A stretch of DNA of 64,000 bases from Bacillus sp. ZZV12-4809 (GCF_009849585.1 NZ_VCRN01000016.1:1-64000), one strand, 5' to 3'. Counted from the stretch's first letter, positions 1 through 9,424 are shown. The notes: generated from the letters alone by a model not told the origin. Program-made: numbers and translations.

Positions 1-30
1 TTTAAAGAATTAATACCCTGAAATAAGAGA

Positions 31-64
31 AAGGTGAATTTGAGCGCACTCAAATTCACCTTTC
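31..64. terminator. Terminator downstream of katA
   Basis: A perfect 15-bp inverted repeat (AAAGGTGAATTTGAG and its complement around CGCA) lies just beyond the katA stop. Runs of T on one side and A on the other suit a rho-independent terminator, possibly working in both directions. Confidence 0.8.
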
Positions 65-111
65 TTACTATCTGAAGCTAGTTTTGTCCCAGCCTCTTTG
101 ATATTTATTGT

Positions 112-1569
112 TCACTTAACCCCTTGGGGAACTGCAAGGCCAAGACCTTTAGCAATTCGTGTGCCATAATCAGGATCCGCTTTAAAGAAATGCTGAATCT
201 GGCGAATCTTAATTTCTTCTTTTTCTACTGGCTTCATGGCTGCAACAATGTTTGCCACAAGACGAGAGCGTTCCTCTTCACTCATTAAACGGTATAGATC
301 ACCGGCTTGTGTGTAGTGGTCATTATGATCATATGCAACGCTTTCAGCTAAACCGGATACAGGGTATGCAGCCTGCTTATGCTCAGGTGCTTCTGTTGGT
401 CCTCCAAAGCTGTTTGGCTCGTAATAAACAGAACCGCCGCCGTTGTTGTCAAAGCGCATCTGGCCGTCACGCTGATAGTTTTGCACTTCATTTTTAGGAC
501 GGTTGATTGGCAGCATCTGATGGTTTGCACCTACGCGGTAGCGGTGTGCATCATGGTAGGCAAACAGACGGCCCTGAAGCATTTTATCAGGCGACACATC
601 AATTCCGGGTACCAGAGTTCCAGGTGAGAAGGTTGCCTGCTCTACTTCAGCAAAGTAGTTTTCGGGATTTCTATTGAGAACCATACGTCCTACTTCGATT
701 AATGGGTAATCTTTTTGTGACCATACTTTGGTGACATCGAACGGGTCGAAACGGTACGTATTTGCATCCTCAAGAGGCATAATTTGTACACAAAGCTTCC
801 AGGAAGGGTAGTCTCCATTCTCAATTGCATTGAATAAGTCTTCCGTATGGTAGTCCGGATTTTCGCCAGCTATTTTAGCTGCAGCTTCAGGACTGAGGTT
901 TTTAATACCTTGCTCTGTTTTAAAGTGATATTTCACCCAGACGCCTTCGCCTTTATCATTAACCCACTTGAAGGTATGGCTTCCAAAACCATGCATATGT
1001 CTTAAAGTTGCAGGAATACCGCGGTCGGACATTAAGATGGTTACCTGATGAAGTGATTCTGGTGACAAGGACCAGAAATCCCAAACAGCAGTCGGGTTTT
1101 TCAGATGTGTCTTAGGATCACGCTTCTGTGTATGAATAAAGTCAGGGAACTTGATGGCATCCCTAATAAAGAATACAGGCGTGTTGTTTCCTACAAGATC
1201 GTAGTTTCCTTCTTCTGTATAGAACTTAACAGCAAAGCCGCGCGGATCGCGTACTGTATCAGCAGAGCCCAGTTCACCCGCAACAGTTGAAAAACGGACA
1301 AACAAAGGCGTTTTCTTACCTACCTTTGATAGAAATGCAGCTTTAGTATATTTAGTGAGGTCATTTGTAACTTCAAAATAACCATGTGCACCGGCACCTT
1401 TAGCATGAACAACACGCTCGGGCACACGTTCTCTATTAAAATGGGCGAGTTTTTCCAGCAGGTGTACATCCTGAATCAGTGTTGGCCCTCTTGAGCCTGC
1501 AGTCATTGAATTTTGATTGTCGCCAACCGGCGCGCCCCAGCTTGTAGTCAGATTATTCTTTTTTGTCAT
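112..1569 (-). CDS. katA: Vegetative monofunctional haem catalase
   Basis: Decomposes hydrogen peroxide to water and oxygen in the cytoplasm. The 485-residue length is that of small-subunit clade 3 catalases. The distal haem residues are visible as H55 (in [13 protein letters not shown]) and N128 (in [11 protein letters not shown]). The proximal haem ligand is Y338 in [12 protein letters not shown]. The ATG start has a GAGGTGA ribosome site 8 bases upstream. It is transcribed alone from an extended -10 promoter with a perfect PerR box just upstream, so peroxide induction is expected. A strong hairpin terminator follows. Confidence 0.97.
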   Translation of the reverse strand: MTKKNNLTTSWGAPVGDNQNSMTAGSRGPTLIQDVHLLEKLAHFNRERVPERVVHAKGAGAHGYFEVTNDLTKYTKAAFLSKVGKKTPLFVRFSTVAGELGSADTVRDPRGFAVKFYTEEGNYDLVGNNTPVFFIRDAIKFPDFIHTQKRDPKTHLKNPTAVWDFWSLSPESLHQVTILMSDRGIPATLRHMHGFGSHTFKWVNDKGEGVWVKYHFKTEQGIKNLSPEAAAKIAGENPDYHTEDLFNAIENGDYPSWKLCVQIMPLEDANTYRFDPFDVTKVWSQKDYPLIEVGRMVLNRNPENYFAEVEQATFSPGTLVPGIDVSPDKMLQGRLFAYHDAHRYRVGANHQMLPINRPKNEVQNYQRDGQMRFDNNGGGSVYYEPNSFGGPTEAPEHKQAAYPVSGLAESVAYDHNDHYTQAGDLYRLMSEEERSRLVANIVAAMKPVEKEEIKIRQIQHFFKADPDYGTRIAKGLGLAVPQGVK

Positions 1570-1614
1570 TCAAAAATCACCTCATAAAAGTTTAATAACT
1601 TGCTTATGATCTCA

Positions 1615-1642
1615 ATGATAACACTTCTCAAAGTAAAATCAA
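1615..1642 (-). promoter_or_regulatory. katA sigma-A promoter
   Basis: On the minus strand, TTGATT (1637-1642), a 16-base spacer and TATCAT (1615-1620) preceded by a TG extension form a plausible promoter about 45 bases upstream of the katA start. Confidence 0.6.
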
Positions 1643-1649
1643 TACTTTT

Positions 1650-1664
1650 TTATAATAATTATAA
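1650..1664. promoter_or_regulatory. PerR box upstream of katA
   Basis: TTATAATAATTATAA is an exact match to the Bacillus Per box TTATAATNATTATAA. It lies 7 bases upstream of the katA -35 element. The match is direct; peroxide-responsive repression by PerR is inferred from B. subtilis katA. Confidence 0.85.
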
Positions 1665-1811
1665 ATAAATATAAGTTATTAGGAAATATACGCTTTAATA
1701 AAGGCAGCAGAAAGCTTGTTTGAAAAGGCGTTACTATATTTATATTTTCGTTTTTTCCTAAAAGAACCTGTTTTTCGAAAGAGGGGAGAGGGAGGAGGGG
1801 AACTGAAACAC

Positions 1812-1840
1812 AAAAAAACGGACGGTTTGGACCGCCCGTT
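1812..1840 (-). terminator. Terminator downstream of arcA
   Basis: Nine-base arms ACGGGCGGT and ACCGTCCGT (one mismatch) around a 4-base loop are followed by seven T on the minus strand, directly after the arcA stop codon. Confidence 0.8.
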
Positions 1841-1843
1841 TTT

Positions 1844-3079
1844 TTAGCTGATATTTTCCCTTATGATTGGCATGCTCATGCATCTTGGGCCGCCACGGCC
1901 TCTTGAAAGCTCTGAGCTGAGAATTTCGATGACTTCAACCCCATTCTGCCGGAGGACGTCGTTTGAGACATAGTTTCGATCGTATGTCACAACAACACCA
2001 GGAGAAATTGCGAGTGTATTGGAGCCGTCGTTCCATTGTTCACGAGCCGATGCAATCGGGCAGCCACCTCCACAAGGGATTAACACCAATTCATTAAGAT
2101 GAAGCACTTCTTTCAATGTTTCTTTTAGTGAGTTTTTCTCTGTTATTCTAAGCCTATCAGAATTATTCTCCTGTTCCAGGATGTAAATCTTCATACTGCC
2201 ATCTCTGTCTTCAATAGCAGGGTGGTAGGTGAATTTATCATGATCAATCATAGTGAAAACTGTATCCAGGTGCATGAATGCGCGAATCTTAGGGATTTCA
2301 ACTGCCACAACCTTTTTAATGGCATCCTGTCGGGAGAATAACTCCCGTGCAAGTTTTTCAATCCCTTGTGCAGAAGTTCTTGCACTAACACCGATGGCGA
2401 CCACTTCTTCACTTAAAATCAGCTCATCTCCGCCTTCAAGAGAGTACAAATCATCACGCTTAAAGTAAGCAGGAATCTCATGTTTATTAAAACGCGGGTG
2501 ATGATTCATGATGCAGTCCATAAAAATGGATTCCCTTCTCCTGGCAGGCTCATGCATTCGATTAATCGTAATGCCCTCACCTATAACCGCAGCCGGATCC
2601 CGTGTAAAATAGAGGTTCGGCATCGGGTCCAGATAAAAAGGGTAATGGTCCGGCATCATTTCATGAAGATGAATTTTCTTATCCTGATCAATATCCGATT
2701 TAACAACACCAGCCATCACTTTCTTAACCAGTTCATCAGGCGAAAGAGATAAGAGAAACTCTTTCACTGTTTCGTAGGATCCATTAATATTTTCCAGACT
2801 TTCCCTTAAGACCTTTTCAATAAACGCCAATCTTGGCTCGTCTTCCTGTATGGATTCTGTCATTAATTTATCGAGATATAAGACTTCAATTCCGCGGTTG
2901 CTTAAAATATTGGCGAAATAATCATGTTCTTTTTGAATGGCAGGCAAAAATGGAATGTCATCGAATAAAAGTCTTTTCAAATATTGGGGTGTGAGATTTT
3001 CTATTTCCTTACCCGGCCTATGCAGAAGGACCGTCTTTAATTCTCCTATTTCTGAAGTTACATTTAACGGATGTTTCAT
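1844..3079 (-). CDS. arcA: Arginine deiminase
   Basis: Hydrolyses L-arginine to citrulline and ammonia, the first step of the arginine deiminase pathway. The protein is 411 residues from the ATG at 3079, which has GGAGG 11 bases upstream; an upstream TTG at 3097 overlaps that site and is unlikely. Family motifs include [18 protein letters not shown] and the C-terminal [12 protein letters not shown] with nucleophile C400. No arcB, arcC, arcD or arcR is adjacent, so citrulline must be used by genes elsewhere or the enzyme acts in arginine-nitrogen or acid-stress metabolism. Confidence 0.96.
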   Translation of the reverse strand: MKHPLNVTSEIGELKTVLLHRPGKEIENLTPQYLKRLLFDDIPFLPAIQKEHDYFANILSNRGIEVLYLDKLMTESIQEDEPRLAFIEKVLRESLENINGSYETVKEFLLSLSPDELVKKVMAGVVKSDIDQDKKIHLHEMMPDHYPFYLDPMPNLYFTRDPAAVIGEGITINRMHEPARRRESIFMDCIMNHHPRFNKHEIPAYFKRDDLYSLEGGDELILSEEVVAIGVSARTSAQGIEKLARELFSRQDAIKKVVAVEIPKIRAFMHLDTVFTMIDHDKFTYHPAIEDRDGSMKIYILEQENNSDRLRITEKNSLKETLKEVLHLNELVLIPCGGGCPIASAREQWNDGSNTLAISPGVVVTYDRNYVSNDVLRQNGVEVIEILSSELSRGRGGPRCMSMPIIRENIS

Positions 3080-3418
3080 TATAATAAATACCTCCAAAGG
3101 CTTATCAGCCTGACCTATTGTTCTATTTATGATTGGTTCCCTGTGCAGTCATAGAGTAAACAGATCAATTAGGTGTATATTTATACAATCGCGCTTAATA
3201 TGCAGTAAATTTTTTCGGAATAATAGGGGAAACTGATTATTGAAATTCTAATAGAAAATCTGTCCTTCATAAGTGTACAAATTAAAAAAATGTGTTAAAG
3301 TATTAATTGAAAAAACCTTTACATAGCTGTATTTGTTTAATGAAATAATGTCCACTCTAAAAATACAGTTGTATATGAGTTGGCGACATTCAATAAAAAT
3401 GTACTGGGGGATACTGAT
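3080..3418. promoter_or_regulatory. Divergent arcA-kbl intergenic region
   Basis: This 339-base AT-rich gap separates divergent arcA and kbl and must hold both promoters. It contains a small dyad GTATATTTATAC near 3175-3186 that could bind a regulator. I could not assign an ArgR, CcpA or Crp/Fnr site with confidence and see no coding potential. Confidence 0.4.
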
Positions 3419-4609
3419 ATGACCAGCAAAATTTTAGATGCTTTTTTACAGGAAAACCTGGAGGATTTAAAAGATAGAGGACTTTACAACGTAATCGATC
3501 CTCTTGAGAGCCCAAATGGACCTACAATTAAAATCAGCGGAAGAGAACTAATCAACCTTTCATCCAATAACTATCTTGGCTTGGCAACTGATGAAAGACT
3601 AAAAAAGGCCGCAAATGAAGCAATTGAAAAATATGGGGTTGGAGCAGGTGCGGTCCGTACAATAAATGGAACGCTTGAACTTCACACAAAGCTTGAAGAA
3701 AAACTGGCTGAGTTCAAACATACAGAAGCAGCTATTGCATACCAGTCTGGATTTAATTGTAACATGGCAGCTATTTCTGCTGTCATGGATAAAAATGATG
3801 CCATTTTGTCTGATGAGCTGAATCATGCCTCCATTATTGACGGATGCCGTTTATCCAAAGCGAAGATTATTCGTGTAAACCATTCTGATATGGAAGATTT
3901 AAGAGCAAAAGCAAAGGAAGCGAAAGAATCCGGATTATATAACAAAATTATGGTTATTACGGACGGTGTCTTCTCGATGGATGGGGATGTAGCAAAACTT
4001 CCAGAGATTGTAGAAATTGCAGAAGAGTTCGATCTCATCACTTATGTGGATGATGCCCATGGTTCGGGTGTTCTTGGAAAAGGAGCAGGCACTGTTAAGC
4101 ACTTCGGCCTTTCCGACAAAATCGATTTCCAAATCGGCACACTTTCAAAAGCGATTGGAGTTGTTGGGGGATATGTTGCCGGTAAAAAAGATTTGATTGA
4201 TTGGCTGAAAGTACGCAGCAGACCATTCCTATTCTCCACATCTTTAACACCTGCAGATGTTGCAGCAAGCACGAAAGCTATTGAACTGCTAATGGAAAGC
4301 ACAGAACTGAATGAAAAGCTATGGGAAAATGCCAACTACCTTAAGGACGGGCTGCAAAAATTAGGCTTTGATATTGGCGACAGCGAAACACCAATTACTC
4401 CATGTATTGTTGGGGATGAAGTAAAAACACAGGAATTCAGCAAAAAGCTCAATGAAGAAGGCGTTTATGCAAAATCAATCGTCTTCCCGACTGTCCCTAG
4501 GGGAACTGGCCGTGTCAGAAACATGCCATCTGCAGCGCATACGAAAGAAATGCTGGATCAGGCCATTGCAATTTATGAAAGAGTTGGCAGGGAAATGGGT
4601 ATTATTTAA
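3419..4609 (+). CDS. kbl: Glycine C-acetyltransferase (2-amino-3-ketobutyrate CoA ligase)
   Basis: PLP enzyme that cleaves 2-amino-3-ketobutyrate with CoA to glycine and acetyl-CoA, the second step of threonine breakdown. The 396-residue alpha-oxoamine synthase has the PLP lysine at K244 in [12 protein letters not shown], the aspartate in DDAHGSG, and HASIIDG. The ATG at 3419 is chosen because GGGGGA lies 8 bases upstream; an in-frame start at 3380 lacks a ribosome site. The threonine dehydrogenase gene follows after 53 bases, forming a two-gene operon. Confidence 0.96.
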   Translation: MTSKILDAFLQENLEDLKDRGLYNVIDPLESPNGPTIKISGRELINLSSNNYLGLATDERLKKAANEAIEKYGVGAGAVRTINGTLELHTKLEEKLAEFKHTEAAIAYQSGFNCNMAAISAVMDKNDAILSDELNHASIIDGCRLSKAKIIRVNHSDMEDLRAKAKEAKESGLYNKIMVITDGVFSMDGDVAKLPEIVEIAEEFDLITYVDDAHGSGVLGKGAGTVKHFGLSDKIDFQIGTLSKAIGVVGGYVAGKKDLIDWLKVRSRPFLFSTSLTPADVAASTKAIELLMESTELNEKLWENANYLKDGLQKLGFDIGDSETPITPCIVGDEVKTQEFSKKLNEEGVYAKSIVFPTVPRGTGRVRNMPSAAHTKEMLDQAIAIYERVGREMGII

Positions 4610-4665
4610 GTTCGTTTAGATATAGAAACACAATTAAGGCAAAGAGGAAACGTTGGAGGAATATG

Positions 4666-5610
4666 ATGAAACGGATTATGATAACTGGAGCTTTAGGTCA
4701 AATCGGCTCTGAACTAACCTTGAAATTAAGAGAAATCTATGGAACGGATAATGTTATTGCAACAGACATCAGAAAAAATGACTCTGAGGCTGCCAATTCA
4801 GGACCATTTGAAATGGTTGACGTTACAGATGCAAAATCAATGCTGGATACAGCTAAGAAGTATAATGTAGATACAGTTATTCATATGGCTGCTCTATTAT
4901 CGGCTACAGCTGAGGCTAACCCTGTATTTGCATGGAATTTAAATATGGGCGGGTTAATGAATGCACTTGAAACTGCAAGAGAGTGCAATGCACAATTCTT
5001 TACGCCAAGCTCCATTGGCGCATTTGGGCCTTCAACGCCTAAAGACAACACTCCACAGGATACTATTCACCGCCCAACTACGATGTATGGAGTGAATAAG
5101 GTTGCAGGCGAATTGCTTTCAGATTATTACTATCACAAGTTTGGCGTGGATACTAGAGGCTTAAGGTTTCCTGGGTTAATTTCCTATGTAACTCCTCCAG
5201 GGGGCGGAACGACTGATTACGCAGTTGAGATTTATTATGAAGCCATAAAAAATGGCCGCTACACATCATACATCGACAAGGGCACATATATGGATATGAT
5301 GTATATGCCTGATGCGTTAAATGCCATTGTTGATTTAATGGAAGCTGATGCAGATAAACTGATCCACCGCAACTCCTTTAATGTAACTGCCATGAGTTTT
5401 GAACCTGAACAGATTGCAGCTGAGATCAGAAAGCATATTCCTGGATTTGAAATTTCATATAAAGTGGATCCTGTGCGCCAGTCGATTGCAGACAGCTGGC
5501 CGAATTCAATTGATGCTTCTGCCGCTAAAGAAGAGTGGGGATTTAAAGCTGACTTTGATTTAGCTAAAATGACTGCTGACATGCTTGATAAATTAAGAAC
5601 TAAATTATGA
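4666..5610 (+). CDS. NAD-dependent L-threonine 3-dehydrogenase (SDR type)
   Basis: Probably oxidises L-threonine to 2-amino-3-ketobutyrate, the substrate of the upstream kbl product. It is an extended short-chain dehydrogenase of about 314 residues, not the zinc-dependent Tdh. The Rossmann motif is [11 protein letters not shown] near residue 5, and the catalytic YxxxK is in [10 protein letters not shown]. Sequence alone resembles UDP-glucose 4-epimerases, but kbl linkage makes the threonine function much more likely. GGAGGA at 4655-4660 favours the second ATG of an ATGATG pair (4666). Confidence 0.9.
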   Translation: MKRIMITGALGQIGSELTLKLREIYGTDNVIATDIRKNDSEAANSGPFEMVDVTDAKSMLDTAKKYNVDTVIHMAALLSATAEANPVFAWNLNMGGLMNALETARECNAQFFTPSSIGAFGPSTPKDNTPQDTIHRPTTMYGVNKVAGELLSDYYYHKFGVDTRGLRFPGLISYVTPPGGGTTDYAVEIYYEAIKNGRYTSYIDKGTYMDMMYMPDALNAIVDLMEADADKLIHRNSFNVTAMSFEPEQIAAEIRKHIPGFEISYKVDPVRQSIADSWPNSIDASAAKEEWGFKADFDLAKMTADMLDKLRTKL

Positions 5611-5617
5611 TAAAGTA

Positions 5618-5647
5618 AAAAGGGACAGCGGCTGGCTGTCCCTTTTA
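5618..5647. terminator. Bidirectional terminator between the threonine operon and nat
   Basis: Perfect 12-bp arms AAAAGGGACAGC and GCTGTCCCTTTT enclose a 4-base loop between convergent genes. The 3' arm overlaps the nat stop codon. Confidence 0.85.
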
Positions 5648-6385
5648 TAATTTAATATTGAAATGTTCACGGAGAAACGCCTCTTTTTCCTCCTGGGTTA
5701 GTTCATATTTTTCTTTTGTGCCTTCTTCAGATTTGGTGACTGTTAATCCTGAGAGCGTAACACGGCCTTTCTTTGTCGCAATAGTAGCAAGGTCACCATG
5801 TGTAAAATGGGATTCAGGTGAAGTCTGATTGAAAGAACAGGCATCATCAAAATCAATCAGCTGCCTTGGCTTATCTGAAAAACGGTAAAGAATTCTCCAT
5901 TCATCATTTTCGAGCCTTTGAAGATCATATATACCTCCCGCCACTCCGATCCTGTAAGTTCCGCTTACATCTGTTTTTTCCTCACCTGTTAATGGCAATG
6001 GCTGCCTGACAGAATCTCCAAATCCAACATCCACTAAATAAGGAACTCGGTTTAGATAAACCAATATGGCTGCATGGGAATCTTCTCTGACCCATCCATT
6101 CGGCTTTTTGACAGTGCAAGATATAAGATGCGAATGAAATCCAAGTTCTGACAGAAGCTGCTGAAAAAGACCGTTTAATTCATAGCAAAAGCCTCCCCGG
6201 CTTCTTTCGAGAATTTTTTCATAAAACACATTCGTGTCAAGCACAATGGGAATTTTTCTAGTTACATCCAAATTCTCAAAAGGAATATTGTGCATATGAC
6301 TGCTCTGAAGTTCTTTCAAAAATTCAAGCCCCAGTTCACGTTCATCCGATACGCCAATGCGTTTTAAGTATTTTTTTGTATCCAT
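5645..6385 (-). CDS. nat: Arylamine N-acetyltransferase
   Basis: Transfers acetyl from acetyl-CoA to arylamines or hydrazines. At 246 residues it is slightly short for the family (about 255-280). The Cys-His-Asp triad is visible: C67 in RGGFCYELNG, H104 in SHAAILV and D119 in LVDVGFGDS. GGAGTGATC precedes the ATG at 6385. It is a single gene ending in the shared terminator; the physiological substrate is unknown. Confidence 0.93.
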   Translation of the reverse strand: MDTKKYLKRIGVSDERELGLEFLKELQSSHMHNIPFENLDVTRKIPIVLDTNVFYEKILERSRGGFCYELNGLFQQLLSELGFHSHLISCTVKKPNGWVREDSHAAILVYLNRVPYLVDVGFGDSVRQPLPLTGEEKTDVSGTYRIGVAGGIYDLQRLENDEWRILYRFSDKPRQLIDFDDACSFNQTSPESHFTHGDLATIATKKGRVTLSGLTVTKSEEGTKEKYELTQEEKEAFLREHFNIKL

Positions 6386-6425
6386 AAGATCACTCCATAT
6401 TATTATTGGTTTAGAAAAAACCAGT

Positions 6426-6454
6426 TTGCAGTAAGGAAGCAGTTATACTAAAAT
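6426..6454 (+). promoter_or_regulatory. Sigma-A-like promoter of the selenoprotein gene
   Basis: TTGCAG (6426-6431), a 17-base spacer and TAAAAT (6449-6454) lie 48 bases upstream of the selenoprotein ATG. Together with its own ribosome site and terminator, this shows an independent, maintained transcription unit. Confidence 0.6.
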
Positions 6455-6501
6455 GTCATTATATTAACATTTTAGCAAATTACACACGGGGGTTAAAAAA
6501 T

Positions 6502-6735
6502 ATGACTTACGAAGTAACTGTTGAATTTTGCATGATGTGAAACTATGCACCAAAAGCCGCGAGTTTCGCGGAAGAACTCTTCACACATTTTCGCTCTGAA
6601 ATCACAAAAATGGAACTGGTTCCAAGTAAGGGCGGAGCTTTTGAAGTGACAGTAAATGGAGTTAAGCTATATTCTAAGCTTGATACTGGCATTTTTCCAA
6701 AAACGAATGCCATTATTGAAAAGATGCAGGGATAA
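6502..6735 (+). CDS. SelW/Rdx-family selenoprotein (in-frame UGA read as selenocysteine)
   Basis: The reading frame from ATG 6502 to TAA 6735 encodes 77 residues with a single internal TGA at codon 13 (6538-6540). Around it the frame reads VEFCMMUNYAPKAASFAEEL, the CxxU redox motif of the SelT/SelW/SelH (Rdx) thioredoxin-fold family, with U at the second Cys position. The sequence downstream of the TGA stays family-like to the end, including GGAFEVTVNG and KLDTGIFP. GGGGG lies 9 bases before the ATG. A CCGCG/CGCGG hairpin follows the TGA, and selA lies downstream. Role: probably a small thiol/selenol oxidoreductase, substrate unknown. Standard gene callers would miss it or truncate it. Confidence 0.9.
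6557..6571 (+). promoter_or_regulatory. Bacterial SECIS-like stem-loop
   Basis: CCGCG (6557-6561), loop AGUUU and CGCGG (6567-6571) form a perfect GC-rich 5-bp stem. The apical loop starts 21 bases after the UGA and has G as its second base. This fits the known bacterial SECIS pattern: a short upper stem, G in the first two loop bases, and a loop about 16-37 bases after the UGA. It would recruit SelB with Sec-tRNA. Confidence 0.8.
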
Positions 6736-6742
6736 ACTGCCA

Positions 6743-6772
6743 AACCTTCTCCAAGTGGAGAAGGTTTTTTTC
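6743..6772 (+). terminator. Terminator after the selenoprotein gene
   Basis: Perfect arms AACCTTCTCC and GGAGAAGGTT around AAGT, followed by a T run, end 8 bases after the TAA that closes the UGA-containing frame. The placement supports 6735 as the true gene end. Confidence 0.9.
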
Positions 6773-6829
6773 TAAACCATAACAATATTATGTAAACAAA
6801 GGGTAAAAGGCTACCTCATTCTCAGTATT

Positions 6830-7237
6830 TCAATTGATGATTATATCTCTATTGCATCCCGGACCCGCTTCATTTTTATTTATGAAAATCTCTAATACCT
6901 CATTTGCAAAATCTGCACTTACCTTTTTATTTATAACTGAGAAAGGAAGCTTAACTTTTCGCATGCACGGCTGGCATCGCAGGCTTACTTCTGTGTCATC
7001 TATTTTAGCAGCCTTGATGATTACGCTGTCTTCTTTTAAGGAAACGGTTACATCTTTAGATGCACATCCCGTTAAAAGGGCCTCAACGATTATCTGCGCC
7101 TCCGTGTCGTATAAGTCGATGCGGAATGTGATCTGATCCAAATACGAGGAAAGCGGGTCCAGGTAAAAATCCTCCATCCATTTTTCCAATTCAGCCAAAT
7201 TAAACGGATGGAATTCTTCCTTTTTGTTCAAATTCAA
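6830..7237 (-). CDS. Small Hsp20/alpha-crystallin-like protein
   Basis: The 135-residue protein has an alpha-crystallin-like beta pattern: ITFRIDLYDTEAQIIVEALLTG, then VTVSLKEDSVIIKAA, RKVKLPFSVINKKVSADF and VLEIFINK. These match the order seen in divergent Bacillus Hsp20 or spore-coat relatives. It probably acts as a holdase or coat protein. The start is TTG at 7237 with AGGGGG just upstream. It carries three cysteines (GCAS, CQPC). It lies between the selenoprotein gene and selA on the opposite strand; no link to selenium is evident. Confidence 0.7.
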   Translation of the reverse strand: MNLNKKEEFHPFNLAELEKWMEDFYLDPLSSYLDQITFRIDLYDTEAQIIVEALLTGCASKDVTVSLKEDSVIIKAAKIDDTEVSLRCQPCMRKVKLPFSVINKKVSADFANEVLEIFINKNEAGPGCNRDIIIN

Positions 7238-7323
7238 AACCCCCTTGTTTCATTCTATAGTATTCATTTCATGCAAAATAGTGAAAAATGATATAATAAC
7301 GGGGCAAATGCTGGAGGGATTTT

Positions 7324-8721
7324 ATGAAAAGTATAGTCAGAAATATTTCACCGGTGCACGAACTGCAAAAAGACCGGCGTTTTACTCTTTTAATGAAACA
7401 GTATGAGCTTGACTTTATACATACAACCAACATGCTGAAAGAGGTAATCTCTGATATAAGGAATACGATTCTTGCCGGGAAATGGACCGGTGAGGAGCCG
7501 GGTACGGAAAAGTTTACAGATCTTATATTTCAAAAATCAGAAGAGGTCATTAAAGCTCGTTATGGATATACCCTTAAAAGGGTTATTAATGCCACTGGCA
7601 CTATTCTTCACACTAATCTTGGCCGGGCGCGGTTAAGCAAATCTGCAGGAGATCATATGCTTGAAGTTGCCATGAACTATTCCAATTTGGAGTATAGCCT
7701 GGGTGAAGGAGAACGGGGATCCAGGCATAGTCACCTGGAAAATCTGATCAAAGAGCTTACAGGTGCAGAAGCAGCTATGGCAGTCAATAATAATGCTGCT
7801 GCTGTTTATATCATACTAAGAGCCCTGGCGGCAGAAAAGGAAGTTATCGTTTCACGCGGTCAGCTTGTTGAAATCGGAGGCTCCTTCAGGGTATCAAGCA
7901 TAATGGAAGAGAGCGGGGCCAGGCTTATAGAAGTCGGAACTACGAATAAAACCCATCTGGAAGATTATGAAAAAGTGATAAATGAAGATACAGCCATGAT
8001 TATGAAGGTGCACACGAGCAATTTTAAGATTATTGGTTTTACGAAAGAAGTTGGCACAGAAGAACTTGCCCGCTTATCAAAAGAAAAAAACCTGATATTT
8101 TATGAAGATCTGGGAAGTGGTGCACTATTTGATTTCAAAAGCAAAGGAATCGGAGATGAACCGGCAGTCAGCGATGTGTTAAAAATGGGGGCAGATATCG
8201 TTTCTTTTAGCGGGGACAAGCTTTTGGGAGGTCCCCAGGCAGGCATTATTGCCGGAAGGAAGGACTTAATCGAAAAGCTGAAAAAACATCAGCTGGCCCG
8301 TGTTCTCAGAGTTGATAAAATGACAATTGCTGCTCTCGAAGGCACGCTTATTGATTACTTAAAAGGAGAAGAGGGTCTTCGAAATATTCCGGTAGTCCAT
8401 GATTTGCTGGTGACCAGTGATGAACTTAAAGTGAGAACAGCTCAATTCCTTAACAAATTACAAGCTGCCGGAAACGATTACGATTGTTCAATGAGAGAAA
8501 ATACAGGGCGGGTAGGAGGAGGCACGATGCCAGAAGTAGAGCTTTCGTCCTGGATTGCCGTTTTAAAGCACAGACATTATTCAGCAGATCATATCGCACG
8601 CCAGTTAAGGATTGATTCCTCCATAATCGTCAGGATTCAAAAGGAAGAAGTTCTGATTGATCTGCGGACAGTAACTGCCAGTGAAGAGGACACCATTATA
8701 AACGCCTTAAACGCTATTTAA
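7324..8721 (+). CDS. selA: L-seryl-tRNA(Sec) selenium transferase
   Basis: PLP enzyme that converts Ser-tRNA(Sec) to Sec-tRNA(Sec) with selenophosphate, supplying bacterial selenocysteine insertion. The 465-residue length is typical. Motifs are INATGTILHTNLGRA (residues 88-102), EYSLGEGERGSRHSH, NNNAAAVYI and the PLP lysine K299 in SFSGDKLLGGPQAG. GGAGGG lies 5 bases upstream of the ATG. No selB, selD or recognisable tRNA-Sec is adjacent, so they must be elsewhere if the system works. The nearby UGA-containing Rdx gene is a natural client. Confidence 0.96.
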   Translation: MKSIVRNISPVHELQKDRRFTLLMKQYELDFIHTTNMLKEVISDIRNTILAGKWTGEEPGTEKFTDLIFQKSEEVIKARYGYTLKRVINATGTILHTNLGRARLSKSAGDHMLEVAMNYSNLEYSLGEGERGSRHSHLENLIKELTGAEAAMAVNNNAAAVYIILRALAAEKEVIVSRGQLVEIGGSFRVSSIMEESGARLIEVGTTNKTHLEDYEKVINEDTAMIMKVHTSNFKIIGFTKEVGTEELARLSKEKNLIFYEDLGSGALFDFKSKGIGDEPAVSDVLKMGADIVSFSGDKLLGGPQAGIIAGRKDLIEKLKKHQLARVLRVDKMTIAALEGTLIDYLKGEEGLRNIPVVHDLLVTSDELKVRTAQFLNKLQAAGNDYDCSMRENTGRVGGGTMPEVELSSWIAVLKHRHYSADHIARQLRIDSSIIVRIQKEEVLIDLRTVTASEEDTIINALNAI

Positions 8722-8727
8722 TTTAAA

Positions 8728-8762
8728 GCAGCTGCCTGATGAGGAGGCAGCTGCCTTTTCTT
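8728..8762 (+). terminator. Terminator after selA
   Basis: Ten-base arms GCAGCTGCCT and AGGCAGCTGC are followed by CTTTTCTTT directly after the selA stop. Confidence 0.8.
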
Positions 8763-8767
8763 TATAT

Positions 8768-8914
8768 TTACATGTCATGGTGTGAATTATGTTTTTGTCT
8801 GGTGTGGTTGCGGTTTTTTACTTTCTTTGAACCGCTTAATGGTTCAGGCTGTCCATCATTGTTATGTCCTTTAGGTGCATTTTTTCGCATGTCTTTGCCA
8901 TTGTTTTTGTTCAA
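8768..8914 (-). CDS. sspP: Small acid-soluble spore protein P
   Basis: A 48-residue, very hydrophilic protein reading [18 protein letters not shown] at the start and [12 protein letters not shown] at the end, closely matching Bacillus SspP. It is a minor SASP of the spore core. The start is TTG (8912-8914) with GAGGAGG 7 bases upstream. In B. subtilis sspO and sspP lie beside acnA; here they are separated by one small gene on the other strand. Confidence 0.93.
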   Translation of the reverse strand: MNKNNGKDMRKNAPKGHNNDGQPEPLSGSKKVKNRNHTRQKHNSHHDM

Positions 8915-9161
8915 TTGAAGTCCTCCTCGGGATAATAGGATGTTTCTTCCGCTCCAGGCAGCTGATATCCTGCCGTCTTAATGAAAAAAGATACAGGGTG
9001 AAATTCACCCTCACCTCATGTGTTAGTTTGTCTCTTTTCCATTGAAATTTGCCTTGCAAATTGTGGCTGAATATCAAGACTTCCTGCTGTGTGATTTGCG
9101 GAATATTTTTAGATGCTATTGCGCAATTTAATGGTACAAATTTTATTAGGAGTGAAAAAGT

Positions 9162-9419
9162 ATGCCATATCATAAAGATAAACAGCAGGCATTTCAGGCT
9201 GCACAGCAGGGGATGGAAGATGCACAGGAGCTTTATGCTGAAATTGTAAGAGACTCCGCAAGTTACGGCCATCAGCTAAAACATCTTAAGCAGGAAGTAA
9301 ATGAAGCATATGCTCAAATTGAAAATGCTATGGAAGTTGCATCTGACCATCAGCGTGCACAGCTGGAGAAATTCCAGCAAGATTTAAGGTCCATGGTTGA
9401 GGATGTAAACCAATACTAA
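9162..9419 (+). CDS. Small helical protein, possibly DUF2524/YtzC-like
   Basis: Encodes 85 residues, acidic and Gln-rich, predicted to be almost wholly alpha-helical with heptad-like spacing and no membrane segment or signal. AGGAGTG lies 7 bases before the ATG. The pattern of the second half (ENAMEVASDHQRAQLEKFQQDL) recalls the DUF2524/YtzC family of Bacillus, but I am not sure. It lies between sspP and sspO, so a sporulation role is possible but unproven. Confidence 0.7.
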   Translation: MPYHKDKQQAFQAAQQGMEDAQELYAEIVRDSASYGHQLKHLKQEVNEAYAQIENAMEVASDHQRAQLEKFQQDLRSMVEDVNQY

Positions 9420-9424
9420 AAATG

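Noticed and set aside
4666..5610. UDP-glucose 4-epimerase
   Set aside because: The SDR motifs fit both, but coupling to kbl points to threonine dehydrogenase.
6502..6540. Reading the TGA at 6538 as a true stop, giving a 12-codon peptide, or calling the gene a nonsense pseudogene
   Set aside because: The TGA falls exactly at the Sec position of CxxU, a SECIS-like hairpin follows, the rest of the frame is intact, and selA is nearby.
6543..6785. Minus-strand 80-codon ORF over the selenoprotein gene
   Set aside because: Shadow frame of the real gene and its terminator, without a ribosome site.
8871..9272. Minus-strand 133-codon ORF overlapping sspP and the small helical gene
   Set aside because: Overlaps two better-supported genes, has no ribosome site and reads as low-complexity hydrophobic and basic sequence.
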